Assembly: GCA_001799395.1 (NCBI GenBank)
Contig: MGTJ01000008.1
Location: 3,783-67,782 of the forward strand
Reading direction: 5' to 3'
Length of the DNA stretch: 64,000 bases
DNA from: Desulfobacterales bacterium RIFOXYA12_FULL_46_15
GTDB taxonomy: Bacteria; Desulfobacterota; Desulfobacteria; Desulfobacterales; Desulfobacteraceae
Shown here: in pieces, positions 34,572 to 43,235 of the stretch
How the letters are laid out: each line of letters opens with the position of its first letter
Numbering within the stretch: position 1 is the first letter of the stretch
Notes under the pieces: generated by a model
Database searches by the model: none
Told to the model about the DNA's origin: nothing
The model's input: the letters and a program-made list of their open reading frames with translations, nothing else
Position numbers and translations under genes: made by a program

Positions 34572-35363
34572 ATGCCGGATAAAAGACAATTAAAAATAAT
34601 CTCATGGAATGTAAACGGCCTCAGGGCCGTCATGAATAAGGATTTCACAAAAACGGTCCGGGATCTGGATGCCGACATCCTTCTGTTGCAGGAAACAAAG
34701 CTCCGGGAAGACCAGCGGACAGATGAAATGATTGCTTTGCCGCCCTATGAATCCTTCTGGTCCTATTCCACTTTGAAAAAAGGATACAGCGGGGTTGCCG
34801 CTTATTCAAAATTATCCCCGCTGAAAGTCACCACTTCATTTGAAAGACCTGAATTTGACGGCGAGGGAAGGGTGATCCGGCTTGATTATGACGCATTCAC
34901 CCTGTTCAATGTGTATTTTCCCAACGGCCAGATGAGTGATGAACGGTTGAAATACAAGCTGGATTTTTATGACTGGCTTCTTGACCATGCCGGTACCCTG
35001 CGGAACCAGGGCAAAAGCCTTATTATCACAGGCGATTTTAATACGGCACATAATGAAATCGATTTGAAGAACCCGGGTCCCAATTCAAAATATTCCGGGT
35101 TTTTAAGAATTGAAAGGGATGTCCTGGACCGGATGGCAGATGATGGATATGTGGATACATTCAGGCATTTTTACCCGGATACAGTGAAATATTCATGGTG
35201 GTCCTACCGGTTTAATGCAAGAAAAAACAATACCGGGTGGCGCATTGATTATTTTTTTGCCACCCGGGATCTTATCGATAAAGGCATGGTGAAAGATGCT
35301 TTTATTGATAACGGGGTCCAGGGCTCGGATCATTGCCCTGTGGGTCTTATCTTTGAAATCTAA
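34572..35363 (+). CDS. xth: Exodeoxyribonuclease III
   Basis: About 263 aa from ATG 34572 (AGGAA upstream; the track start at 34536 has no site and adds 12 unlikely residues). ISWNVNGLRAV, LLQETKLRED, FNVYFPNG, ITGDFNTAH and GSDHCPVGLIFEI are the catalytic signatures of the ExoIII/APE1 family, including the Glu, Asp-Asn and terminal Asp-His. Repairs abasic sites and 3' blocks. It stands between the acyl-CoA synthetase and a convergent membrane-protein gene, with which it overlaps by 4 nt at the stops. Confidence 0.95.
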   Translation: MPDKRQLKIISWNVNGLRAVMNKDFTKTVRDLDADILLLQETKLREDQRTDEMIALPPYESFWSYSTLKKGYSGVAAYSKLSPLKVTTSFERPEFDGEGRVIRLDYDAFTLFNVYFPNGQMSDERLKYKLDFYDWLLDHAGTLRNQGKSLIITGDFNTAHNEIDLKNPGPNSKYSGFLRIERDVLDRMADDGYVDTFRHFYPDTVKYSWWSYRFNARKNNTGWRIDYFFATRDLIDKGMVKDAFIDNGVQGSDHCPVGLIFEI

Positions 35364-36040
35364 TCCTTGAATACCAGCTTTCCGCCGATATGTCCGGCAG
35401 TGCCGGCAGCAGCTGCCATGATGATATTGACCAGGATAAAAGCAAATGCCCTGGGGCCTGTTAAAATTTTGGGGTCAAAAACATACCAGAGAAGGCTGAT
35501 CACGGATGAACCCGTGGTCAGGGCCACGGCTAGAATTTTTATCTTAAATATCAGGGTCAGTGCACCCTGATATTTTTTCTTCCATTCCAGGACTCCTGTA
35601 AAAATGACAACCGGAAGAGCCAATACAACAAAAACCATATTGATCATGGCAGCCTTTGCCAGAAGCTCTGAATTGAATATCCAGGAGAGAATCCACAGGA
35701 TTACGGCCGCAGGCAGGATGCCATTGGGCGTGTGCACAGAAATCGGGTGTGCATGATGTTTCAGGGCCAGGGATTTGATTTTATCAAATCCTTTTTCAGG
35801 AGGCAAAGGCTGCTTTTTGAGAGGTTCAGGGGCGGCGGTCTTGACAAAAGGGGACAAAGCAGAAGAAGCAGCTCCCGGTTCAGCCGGTTTTAAACCGGGT
35901 TTTCTCACCGGACGCGCCGGTATCAGCTCTTCATCAATTTCAATGAATCTGCTTTTGTCCACACCACAGACAGGACATTTTTCAGGCGGTGTGGCTTCCC
36001 TGTGAATATATCTGCAAACAGTGCATTGCCAGACTTTCAT
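35360..36040 (-). CDS. Rubredoxin-like domain fused to a membrane domain
   Basis: 226 aa. Residues 1-30 form a short rubredoxin-type knuckle pair (WQCTVCRYIHREATPPEKCPVCG), like the C-terminal domain of rubrerythrin. A Pro/Ala-rich linker of about 60 residues follows, then four membrane spans. HHAHPISVHTPNGILPAAVI at the start of the membrane part resembles DUF2231-type proteins, with histidines that could bind heme. It may pass electrons between the cytoplasm and the membrane. It is the last gene of the glutaredoxin / FTR-like / citrate synthase operon, 20 bp after citrate synthase. Confidence 0.75.
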   Translation of the reverse strand: MKVWQCTVCRYIHREATPPEKCPVCGVDKSRFIEIDEELIPARPVRKPGLKPAEPGAASSALSPFVKTAAPEPLKKQPLPPEKGFDKIKSLALKHHAHPISVHTPNGILPAAVILWILSWIFNSELLAKAAMINMVFVVLALPVVIFTGVLEWKKKYQGALTLIFKIKILAVALTTGSSVISLLWYVFDPKILTGPRAFAFILVNIIMAAAAGTAGHIGGKLVFKD

Positions 36041-36060
36041 AGTTCGGTATTTTCCTTTTT

Positions 36061-37239
36061 TTAACGGTTATCCAGATCAACAAACACACATTCGTCAGGC
36101 CCGCAATAGTTACCCACATAGGTGGCTCCAGGCCGGTAGAGCGATGGTTTGGGCGCTGCCATGGCATACTGTTCTTCAATCACATGGGCTGACCATCCGG
36201 CAATTCTAGAAATGGCAAATACAGGGGAGAAAAGGTCCATGGCAATGCCCATGGTATAGAAAAGGGATGCACTGTAAAAATCTACATTGCAATAAATCTC
36301 TCTTTGTTTTTTTGCTTTAAAAGCAGCTTTTGCCTTTATCTCAAGCTCTTTTGAAAGCTCATACCATTGGGGCTGCCCGGTCATTTCTCCTATTTTTTTG
36401 CTCATGGGGGCAAGAATCAGTGCCCTTGGGTCATCGGTCTGATACACTGCATGGCCGAGCCCCATGATCAGATCCCCTGAGTCCAGTACATTACTGATAT
36501 AGGCATCAATATTGTTTGTTGACCCGATTTGTTTCAGCATCTGCATCACCCTGACATTGGCCCCTCCGTGAAGAGCGCCGGAAAGAGACCCGATGGCCGA
36601 CGACACGGCAGCATAAATATGTGCCCTGGTGGAAGCCACCTGTCTTGCGGTAAAGGTGGAGGCATTAAATGAATGCTCTGCATGCAGCACAAGGCCTGTA
36701 TCAAAAAAACGGGCAATTTCAGGGTCAGGAATTTTTCCTGTGAGCATGTACAAAAAATTGGCTGCATGGTTCAGGTTATGGCGGGGTAAAACGATTTCCC
36801 GCTTGTTCCTGATCCGGTCCCAGGCTGCCGTGATGGTGGCCATTCCGGAAATCAGGTTTTCCGCGCTGTAGAGGGTGTTTTCGATCCCGGGTTTGCCGGC
36901 GCTGCTGTCATTTTGCATCAGAAGCGGGGTTGCTGCCTGGAGGACATCCATGGGACTTATTTCCGGGGGCAGGGCTTTTAAAATGGTATAGATATTTTCA
37001 GGAATTGTTCTTTTTTGTTTCAGGCTTTCGCTAAAGCCCAGAAGCTCTTCTTTTTTAGGAAGCCTTTCATATAACAAAAGAAAAGCAACTTCTTCAAAAC
37101 CGGCATTTTTTGCAAGGTCCTGAACCAGGAATCCCCTGTAAATCAGCTTTCCTTCTTTTCCCTTGACATCACAGATTTTTGAACTGGCTACATCAACGCC
37201 GCGAAGGCCTGTATTGAGAATAGGCATACATTCATTCAT
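36061..37239 (-). CDS. gltA: Citrate synthase
   Basis: About 392 aa from ATG 37239, which has GAGGAGG 5 nt upstream (track start 37257 is 6 codons earlier, before that site). HAEHSFNAST and SLSGALHGGANVRV carry the catalytic histidines, and NVDFYSASL the aspartate. MGLGHAVYQTDDPR aligns with the family GHRVY region but reads AVY instead of RVY. The enzyme makes citrate from oxaloacetate and acetyl-CoA. It shares an operon with redox proteins, which suggests linkage to redox state. Methylcitrate synthase activity is possible. Confidence 0.88.
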   Translation of the reverse strand: MNECMPILNTGLRGVDVASSKICDVKGKEGKLIYRGFLVQDLAKNAGFEEVAFLLLYERLPKKEELLGFSESLKQKRTIPENIYTILKALPPEISPMDVLQAATPLLMQNDSSAGKPGIENTLYSAENLISGMATITAAWDRIRNKREIVLPRHNLNHAANFLYMLTGKIPDPEIARFFDTGLVLHAEHSFNASTFTARQVASTRAHIYAAVSSAIGSLSGALHGGANVRVMQMLKQIGSTNNIDAYISNVLDSGDLIMGLGHAVYQTDDPRALILAPMSKKIGEMTGQPQWYELSKELEIKAKAAFKAKKQREIYCNVDFYSASLFYTMGIAMDLFSPVFAISRIAGWSAHVIEEQYAMAAPKPSLYRPGATYVGNYCGPDECVFVDLDNR

Positions 37240-37256
37240 GGGGTCCTCCTCAAACA

Positions 37257-37586
37257 TTAGAATATTTTTTCAGGGGGTCGTCTTTCCGGGACATATCCGG
37301 ATTCGATTTCATTGTTATGAAGGGCCTTTGAAACGTAAAGGCCGCAAAAGCAGGCCCCATATTCCTTCAGATCCGGTTCCCGATAAACACAGGGACAGAT
37401 AATATCCCTGTCTTTTTCCCGGTCATTGCAGGCCAGCCTGCACGGGCAGGCCATATATCCATACCGGTTTTTATTCAACAAAAGGGCTTCGAGCAGTTCG
37501 AACACAAGGTCTTTGTCCTTGTTAAAATAAATACCTTTTGCTTCCTGGGATTTTTTCAAAGCTTGATATAGATCTTGGACGTTCAT
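37257..37586 (-). CDS. Ferredoxin:thioredoxin reductase catalytic-subunit-like protein
   Basis: 109 aa with seven cysteines in the FTR catalytic arrangement: ACPCRLAC (47, 49, 53), ICPCVYREPDLKEYG (64, 66) and ACFCGLYVS (79, 81). In FTR these hold a [4Fe-4S] cluster next to a redox-active disulfide and reduce thioredoxins with electrons from ferredoxin. No variable FTR subunit is present. The adjacent glutaredoxin-like protein, 1 bp upstream, is the obvious partner substrate. Cytoplasmic. Confidence 0.87.
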   Translation of the reverse strand: MNVQDLYQALKKSQEAKGIYFNKDKDLVFELLEALLLNKNRYGYMACPCRLACNDREKDRDIICPCVYREPDLKEYGACFCGLYVSKALHNNEIESGYVPERRPPEKIF

Positions 37587-37587
37587 G

Positions 37588-37842
37588 TTAAATACCCAAT
37601 GCCTCCTTTATTTCTTTTTCCTTAAACCCGATAATGACGGTGTCATTGATCTTTATAGTGGGAAAAGAACATCGCGGGTTCATGGCCTTAATTTCTTCCA
37701 GAATGGCTTTGCGCTCTTCTCCTTCCAGGTCATCGACTTCAATATAATTGAATTCCACATTACATTCGGAAAGAAGTTTTTTGGTTGATTTGCAATGGCT
37801 GCATGTACTTAATGCATACAATGTTGTATTATTCCGGGTCAT
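37588..37842 (-). CDS. Glutaredoxin-family protein
   Basis: 84 aa. LYALSTCSHCKSTKKLL contains the redox CxxC at residues 14-17 and CSFPTIKINDTVIIGF the cis-Pro loop and glutathione-site-like segment. It is the first gene of an operon with the FTR-like protein, citrate synthase and a rubredoxin-domain membrane protein, so it probably takes electrons from the FTR-like protein rather than from glutathione. ATG has AAGGAGAT upstream. Confidence 0.85.
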   Translation of the reverse strand: MTRNNTTLYALSTCSHCKSTKKLLSECNVEFNYIEVDDLEGEERKAILEEIKAMNPRCSFPTIKINDTVIIGFKEKEIKEALGI

Positions 37843-38031
37843 GGATATCTCCTTAAAGACGGCATAGATTTATGAAACGGTTTTGTTCAGGCAGTTTCAG
37901 AGAATAAACTTTGCACAATTTATGCCATATTTGCAAGTTTAAAATAAAGAAAAAAGCCGCTTTTTGAATATCATTTTGATCAAATGAATGGTATTCTTGG
38001 CAGAGCTTGAATCAAACAAAGGAGATCCTGG

Positions 38032-39192
38032 ATGAATCAATGGTATTGTTCAGTTTGCCACGATATATTAAAAGGTGAAAACAAACCCGGTTCCTGTGAC
38101 ACCTGTCAGGCTGACGACCGGATGATGATCAAACTTTCGGATATTCCAAAAACACTGGAACAGGTCAGGGACATGGCCAGAACAAAGCTCAAGGGGATTT
38201 GTGCAGCCTATCCGTCCTGTGACGGAAATTTTGACAAAATCTGCCAGAGAGAAGCCTATGGAAAACCTATCGGGCTTGGCGGCGCAGGCCAGGGAAGGTC
38301 TTTTAGGGCAAATACCGAGGCCCTGGCAAAAATTGAATTCAATATGTCTGTCCTGGGTGATCATTTTGAACCTGATACATCCTCGTCCTTTCTCGGCATT
38401 GATCTTAGATTCCCGGTACTGTCTTCATCAACGGCAGGCGCGCAGAACTATAATGACGCCCTGGATGAAACCCAGTTCTGTACATCGATTCTTAAAGGAT
38501 CCAAAGAAGCAGGAACCATCGGGCTAAGGGGAGATACATGGTTTTATACCCTTGAGAATCACCCTTCTCTGAACGCCATGAAAGCCTGCACGGGATTCGG
38601 TATCCCCATATTCAAACCCAGATCCCAGGATGTTTTGAAACAGCTCATCGAAAAAGCTGAAGAATACGGATGCAAGGCCGTTGGTGTGGATCTCGACGGG
38701 TGCGGGTCCACCATCATGGCCCGGCAGGGCATGCCGGTATTTAGAAAAAATGTCAGGGATATTGAAGAACTGGTCCGGTTTTCATCACTGCCGTTTATTG
38801 CCAAGGGAATCATGATGCCCGAGGAAGCTCAGAAATGCGTTGATGCCGGTGTTTCTGTCATAGCCGTCTCCAACCATGGGGGAAGGGTTCTCGATTCAAC
38901 ACCGGGCGTTGCTACGGTCCTGCCCCTGATACGCAAAAAACTGGGGAAGTCGGTGACCATCACTGCCGACGGCGGGGTGAGAACCGGTTATGATGTTTTA
39001 AAAATGCTGGCCCTGGGGGCTGACGCGGTTCTCCTGGGCCGGGACATTATCCGGGCGGCAGTGGGAGCCGGGACCCTGGGTGTGAAGCTGCACCTGGAAC
39101 ATGTTCACCAGACGTTGATAAAAGCCATGTTTATGACAGGTACGAAAAATATAAAGATGGCGGATTCAAGAATTTTATTTAATCAGGATTGA
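38032..39192 (+). CDS. FMN-dependent alpha-hydroxy-acid dehydrogenase with N-terminal rubredoxin-like knuckles
   Basis: 386 aa. Residues 4-26 contain two CxxC pairs (YCSVCHD... SCDTCQ) of rubredoxin type. A second cysteine group follows at C57, C63 and C71 (ICAAYPSCDGNFDKIC). The rest is an FMN-binding barrel like lactate/glycolate oxidase, with VSNHGGRVLDSTPGVA holding the catalytic His and Arg and TADGGVRTGYDVLKMLALGADAVLLGRD the phosphate site. It may oxidise a 2-hydroxy acid and send electrons through its own iron centre to flavodoxin, encoded 14 bp downstream. The substrate is unknown. Confidence 0.82.
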   Translation: MNQWYCSVCHDILKGENKPGSCDTCQADDRMMIKLSDIPKTLEQVRDMARTKLKGICAAYPSCDGNFDKICQREAYGKPIGLGGAGQGRSFRANTEALAKIEFNMSVLGDHFEPDTSSSFLGIDLRFPVLSSSTAGAQNYNDALDETQFCTSILKGSKEAGTIGLRGDTWFYTLENHPSLNAMKACTGFGIPIFKPRSQDVLKQLIEKAEEYGCKAVGVDLDGCGSTIMARQGMPVFRKNVRDIEELVRFSSLPFIAKGIMMPEEAQKCVDAGVSVIAVSNHGGRVLDSTPGVATVLPLIRKKLGKSVTITADGGVRTGYDVLKMLALGADAVLLGRDIIRAAVGAGTLGVKLHLEHVHQTLIKAMFMTGTKNIKMADSRILFNQD

Positions 39193-39206
39193 ATGGGAGA
39201 TAAAAA

Positions 39207-39638
39207 ATGGGAACCGTATTGATCGTATATGCGTCAAGGACCGATGAAACCCAGAAAATTGCCGAACTGATTGCCGAAGGTGTGCGCATGGCCGGACATG
39301 AGGCTGTGCTAAAAAAAACCGGTGAAATAAAAATCGAAGAGGATTTAAAAGGTTATGACGGGTATGTATTTGGCTCGGCAACGTATCATGGCGAAATGAT
39401 CACCTCCATGAAACAGATTCTCTTTATAGCAGAAAGAGCGGAATTGAAAGGCAGGATCGGCGGATCATTCGGCGCCTATGGCTGGAGCGGTGAGGCCCCG
39501 GGAAGAATATTCGATACCATGGAGCATATCTATGAAATGAAAATGGTTTCAGGACCTCTGATGCTCAAGACAAGCCGGATACAAGGCGGAATCCAGGCAG
39601 CCCAGGACTATGGGAAAAGTATTGCCGCATTGATATAA
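39207..39638 (+). CDS. Flavodoxin-like protein
   Basis: 143 aa with a flavodoxin fold. The phosphate loop ASRTDETQKIA is unusual compared with the common S/T-x-T-G-x-T. GSATYHGEMITSMKQIL and GSFGAYGWSGEAPGRI resemble the C-terminal flavodoxin domain of A-type flavoproteins such as 44421-45617. It follows the FMN dehydrogenase and precedes a thioredoxin gene in the same direction, so it is a probable electron carrier of that unit. Confidence 0.87.
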   Translation: MGTVLIVYASRTDETQKIAELIAEGVRMAGHEAVLKKTGEIKIEEDLKGYDGYVFGSATYHGEMITSMKQILFIAERAELKGRIGGSFGAYGWSGEAPGRIFDTMEHIYEMKMVSGPLMLKTSRIQGGIQAAQDYGKSIAALI

Positions 39639-39650
39639 AGGATCATCATC

Positions 39651-40094
39651 ATGGCTGACAATTTGATATTGGTGTGTAAAAAATGTTCGGCAAAAAACAG
39701 GGTTCCGTTATCGCGGATCAATGAGACCCCCAAATGTGGGAAATGCGGAACCATCTTGCCAAATGAAATTTTAAGCCGCCCGGTGAATGTGACGGATGCC
39801 GACTTTGACAGGGAAGTGCTGGGCTCGGCCCTCCCTGTCCTGGTGGATTGCTGGGCGCCCTGGTGCGGGCCTTGCCGGTCCATAGGCCCGGTTTTTGACG
39901 AACTTGCCGTAAAATACAAGGGCCGGCTCAAAATCGCCAAACTGAACCTGGATGAAAACCCTGGGATCGGTTCAAGATATTCCATCTCAAGTGTTCCGAC
40001 TCTCTTTCTTGTAAAAAACGGCCGGATTATCGATACACTGCTGGGCGCCATGCCAAGGGAGCAACTGGAATATCAGATTGCAAGAATTCTCTGA
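39651..40094 (+). CDS. trxC: Thioredoxin 2-like protein (TrxC type)
   Basis: 147 aa. An N-terminal zinc ribbon (LVCKKCSAKNRVP ... PKCGKCGTILP) precedes a thioredoxin domain with the active site APWCGPCRS and the cis-Pro loop SVPTLFLV. This layout is that of TrxC, which tends to serve in oxidative stress. It lies 12 bp after the flavodoxin gene. Its reductant may be the FTR-like protein or a thioredoxin reductase outside the window. Confidence 0.92.
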   Translation: MADNLILVCKKCSAKNRVPLSRINETPKCGKCGTILPNEILSRPVNVTDADFDREVLGSALPVLVDCWAPWCGPCRSIGPVFDELAVKYKGRLKIAKLNLDENPGIGSRYSISSVPTLFLVKNGRIIDTLLGAMPREQLEYQIARIL

Positions 40095-40184
40095 TCCCTT
40101 AAGACCGGAATTCCTTCAATGGGTCTATTTAAAATTAAGATATATTGCAGGAGCATCTGTGTTTAATAAAGGAAGACCATATTC

Positions 40185-41183
40185 ATGAAAATCATCTTAG
40201 TTTCAATTTTTATCATTATGAGTTTATGCGTATCGTCTGCAATTGCTCAAAATCTTCCTAAAATGCGTATTTCTGTTGAAAATTCAGAGACTCATGTTCA
40301 GACCCAAGCAGTAAAACGGTTTTCCGATGAGCTTGGGAAAAAGCTTGAAGGAAGAATTGATGTCCGGTTTTTTTCCAATGCAAGTCTATTCCGGGACAAA
40401 GATATTATCCAGGCTCTGGGACAGGGCAAAGTGGAGATGGCTGTCCCGGGAACATGGCATGTGACACAGTTTGAACCTAATGTGGGTGTATTTCTGCTAC
40501 CGCTGTTTTATGGAAGGACTGCCGAGTCAAACCACATGATTGTTGACGGCAATGCAGGAAAAACCATTAACGGCCTGATCGAAAAAAACCTTCATTTAAA
40601 GGTTGTCGGCAGATGGATCGATCTCGGACATGCCCATTTATTTTCATTGACCAGGGAGATCCGCCGTCATGAAGACATTCAGGGACTGATCGTCAGGGTT
40701 GCCGGCGGAATAGGGAATAACCTGAGAATATCGGCCCTGGGCGGCAACCCCATTGAGATCGCCTGGCCGGACCTCCCGGAATATATGATTCAAGGCAGAG
40801 TAGATGCCGTATTGACAAGCTATGAAACCGTTCGAAGTGCAAAACTTTGGGAAAAAGGCATAAAATTCGCTTTTGAGGATCAAGAATACTTTCCCCAATA
40901 TATCCCGCTTATCAAAATGTCTTTTTGGGAAAAACTGCCTCCCGACATCCGGACCATTGTGTCGGACACATGGGATAAACACGTTGACGCATCAAGAAAA
41001 AAGGCTGCCGAGGCCCAGATGGATGCAAAAAAAATTCTTATTGAAAATGGTGTTAAAATTATTGCCCCTGCAGATCAACAGGTCAAAGAGTGGAGAGACC
41101 GGATCCTTCACAAACAAAATGATTTTATTCATACAATGGGGATTGACCCGAAAATTGTAGATATGATTAACGATTTTTTTTAA
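40185..41183 (+). CDS. TRAP-type DctP solute-binding protein
   Basis: 332 aa with a 22-residue signal peptide (ending SSAIA). The DctP fold shows RISVENSETHVQTQAVKRFSDEL at the N-terminus, the carboxylate-binding region LIVRVAGGIGNNLRISALGGNP and the helical QGRVDAVLTSYET. No dctQ or dctM membrane genes are adjacent. Instead a membrane sensor gene follows after 12 bp, so the protein may serve as a periplasmic ligand-presenting component rather than a transporter subunit. Confidence 0.87.
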   Translation: MKIILVSIFIIMSLCVSSAIAQNLPKMRISVENSETHVQTQAVKRFSDELGKKLEGRIDVRFFSNASLFRDKDIIQALGQGKVEMAVPGTWHVTQFEPNVGVFLLPLFYGRTAESNHMIVDGNAGKTINGLIEKNLHLKVVGRWIDLGHAHLFSLTREIRRHEDIQGLIVRVAGGIGNNLRISALGGNPIEIAWPDLPEYMIQGRVDAVLTSYETVRSAKLWEKGIKFAFEDQEYFPQYIPLIKMSFWEKLPPDIRTIVSDTWDKHVDASRKKAAEAQMDAKKILIENGVKIIAPADQQVKEWRDRILHKQNDFIHTMGIDPKIVDMINDFF

Positions 41184-41195
41184 TATTGGGGCAAA

Positions 41196-42890
41196 ATGGC
41201 AACCGTCTCTCTACCACAAGAAAAATCATATATTTATATCATTGCTCTGATATGGATAGTTATCATTATTTTTGTTTTATTCAGTGTATTGACGATTTTC
41301 AGAAATAAAAATATTTATTTAAATACTTCCCATACTAAATCAAAAGCTCAGGCTCAGCTTCTTGGTGAAAACACATCCAGTGTCCTTTACAGTGTTGACC
41401 TTACTCTTCTTTCCATTCTTTTACGGATAAAGCTTCAGGCCATACAAGATAAACCCGTTCCTGAAACCATGGTTGAATCGATAAAAACTCAATCCATGTT
41501 TTTGCCCCAGATCAGAAATATTATTTTATTTAATGCTGAAAAAAAAATAATCTACAGTCTCAGGGCTTATGAGGTATTTGAATTGACTTCATTTGAGGAA
41601 CACAAGGATGCCTGGCTTGACTTTTATATCACTACTGCAATGACAAACCGGAACAAGAAATTAATCGTGCTGAGCCGGCGTGTTGAAGACATGAATGGGG
41701 AATTTGCAGGGGTATTGGCAGCTACAATTGATCCGGTTTTTTTTTATAACCGGTATGCAAATTATCTAAATATCGATGTGGATGCCGTTGCATTGTCGGA
41801 TGCACGGCGAAATGTCCTCACAAGCTGGTATAACAACTCTGATATGCAGTCCCTGTACACTGATAATGACTCATCTCATTTTTTATCCGGGCGGCCCGGT
41901 GCAGCACTGGAGGGAGGAGGGCTAAAAACCCATGAGGATATTGAATCAATTATTTCCATATACCAGTTACCTGATTTCCCCTTCCAGCTGACTGTCTTAC
42001 ACAATAAAGACAGGGTTCTTCAAGAATGGTATCAAAAAACCAGACAAGATATTGCCATTATCACAGCAACCGTTTTGATCGGGATAATCACAATGGTTCT
42101 TGCTTCAGCACAAAGAAAAAAGAGGCGGAAAGCAGAACGGTTACTGTTGGATTATCAAAACCATCTGGAAGATATGATTGAAAAAAGAACATTAAACCTT
42201 AAAAGAGCAAATAACGATCTTCTTTTGGAAATTGATGTTCGAAGCAGAACAGAGGTCAGGTTAAAGGAAAGCGAACACCGCTACAGGCAAATCTATAGTT
42301 CCATTTCAGACTGTCTTTTTATTGCGGATGTCAAAGGGTTTATATCGGATGCCAATCCGGCTGCCTGCAATACCTATGGATATTCACGGGAGGATCTGAC
42401 AGGAAGGCATCTGACCGAATTGATCCACAAGGATTATCATTCCAATTTTGAACAATTCGTTGCAGATTTAAGTTCAAAAGGAAGCTATTATGGAGAAACA
42501 ATTGATATCCGAAAAGATGGGACTTTTTTAAATACTGAAGTCAAAGGCACTCTTTTCATATTAAAAGGCGAACGGCATTTATTGGCGATCATACGGGATG
42601 TCACGGAACGGAAACAAAGTGAACTGCAACGCGAAAAATTAATTTCAGAACTTCAAAAAGCCCTGGATGAAATCAAAACCTTAAAAGGGATTGTGCCGAT
42701 CTGTTCTACCTGTAAAAAAATCAGAGATGACAAAGGGTTCTGGAATTCATTGGAATCGTATATTCAAAAGCATTCCGACGCATCATTCAGCCATGGCATA
42801 TGTCCTGAGTGTTCGGATAAATTGTATGGTGATCAGGATTGGTATATTCAAATGAAAAAAGAGAAAGAAGGAAAATCTATATCCAGATAA
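41196..42890 (+). CDS. Membrane sensor: dCache-like periplasmic domain, PAS, Cys-rich tail
   Basis: 564 aa. Membrane spans at about residues 10-33 and 285-307 enclose a periplasmic dCache-like domain. After the second span come a coiled coil, a PAS domain (about 365-480; HRYRQIYSSISDCLFIADV, IIRDVTERKQSE) and a tail with PICSTCKKIRDD and HGICPECS, a Cys4 pattern seen at the end of some environmental sensor proteins. No histidine-kinase, cyclase or chemoreceptor domain is present. With the DctP gene directly upstream, DctP-ligand complexes may be sensed by the dCache domain; the output partner is unknown. Confidence 0.8.
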   Translation: MATVSLPQEKSYIYIIALIWIVIIIFVLFSVLTIFRNKNIYLNTSHTKSKAQAQLLGENTSSVLYSVDLTLLSILLRIKLQAIQDKPVPETMVESIKTQSMFLPQIRNIILFNAEKKIIYSLRAYEVFELTSFEEHKDAWLDFYITTAMTNRNKKLIVLSRRVEDMNGEFAGVLAATIDPVFFYNRYANYLNIDVDAVALSDARRNVLTSWYNNSDMQSLYTDNDSSHFLSGRPGAALEGGGLKTHEDIESIISIYQLPDFPFQLTVLHNKDRVLQEWYQKTRQDIAIITATVLIGIITMVLASAQRKKRRKAERLLLDYQNHLEDMIEKRTLNLKRANNDLLLEIDVRSRTEVRLKESEHRYRQIYSSISDCLFIADVKGFISDANPAACNTYGYSREDLTGRHLTELIHKDYHSNFEQFVADLSSKGSYYGETIDIRKDGTFLNTEVKGTLFILKGERHLLAIIRDVTERKQSELQREKLISELQKALDEIKTLKGIVPICSTCKKIRDDKGFWNSLESYIQKHSDASFSHGICPECSDKLYGDQDWYIQMKKEKEGKSISR

Positions 42891-43235
42891 ACAATATCCG
42901 GCCGGTCTTAAAAAAGATTTATTTTATAAAATATAAGCTTGAAAAAAATATTCATTTTCTGATAGGGTAAAATAACTGAATTACAAATCGAAATTCTTTT
43001 TCTCTAATTTTTTTTATTCGTTTCATTTGGTACAGTGTTGTATTGTTTCTTTTTTATGATTGGTCTGGTTTTTTGAGACATGACTGTCTCTTGTGTATTT
43101 TCACCTGTTTTTTATAAGTGACACATCTTGTCCATCGCTTGTCCGGGCTTCTTCAGGGAAACGGATAAGTTTTAACCATCTGGTATGATGTTTGCTATTG
43201 TAAATAATAAGAAAAAAATCCGGGAGGGATGACAT
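42891..43235. other. Intergenic region upstream of the superoxide reductase operon (345 bp)
   Basis: No ORF with coding features was found in this AT-rich stretch. It contains T-rich tracts around 43008-43020 and 43045-43060 and, near its right end, the sigma-54-like promoter listed separately. No convincing hairpin or RNA gene was recognised. Confidence 0.6.
43181..43197 (+). promoter_or_regulatory. Candidate sigma-54 promoter of the superoxide reductase operon
   Basis: TGGTATGATGTTTGCTA matches TGG-N8-TTGC(T/A), with GG and GC 10 nt apart, 55 bp before the ATG of the 78-aa gene. It is nearly identical in wording to the site upstream of the rubrerythrin at 31265. TGGTATGAT could alternatively be read as an extended -10 element of a sigma-70 promoter. 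Confidence 0.58.
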
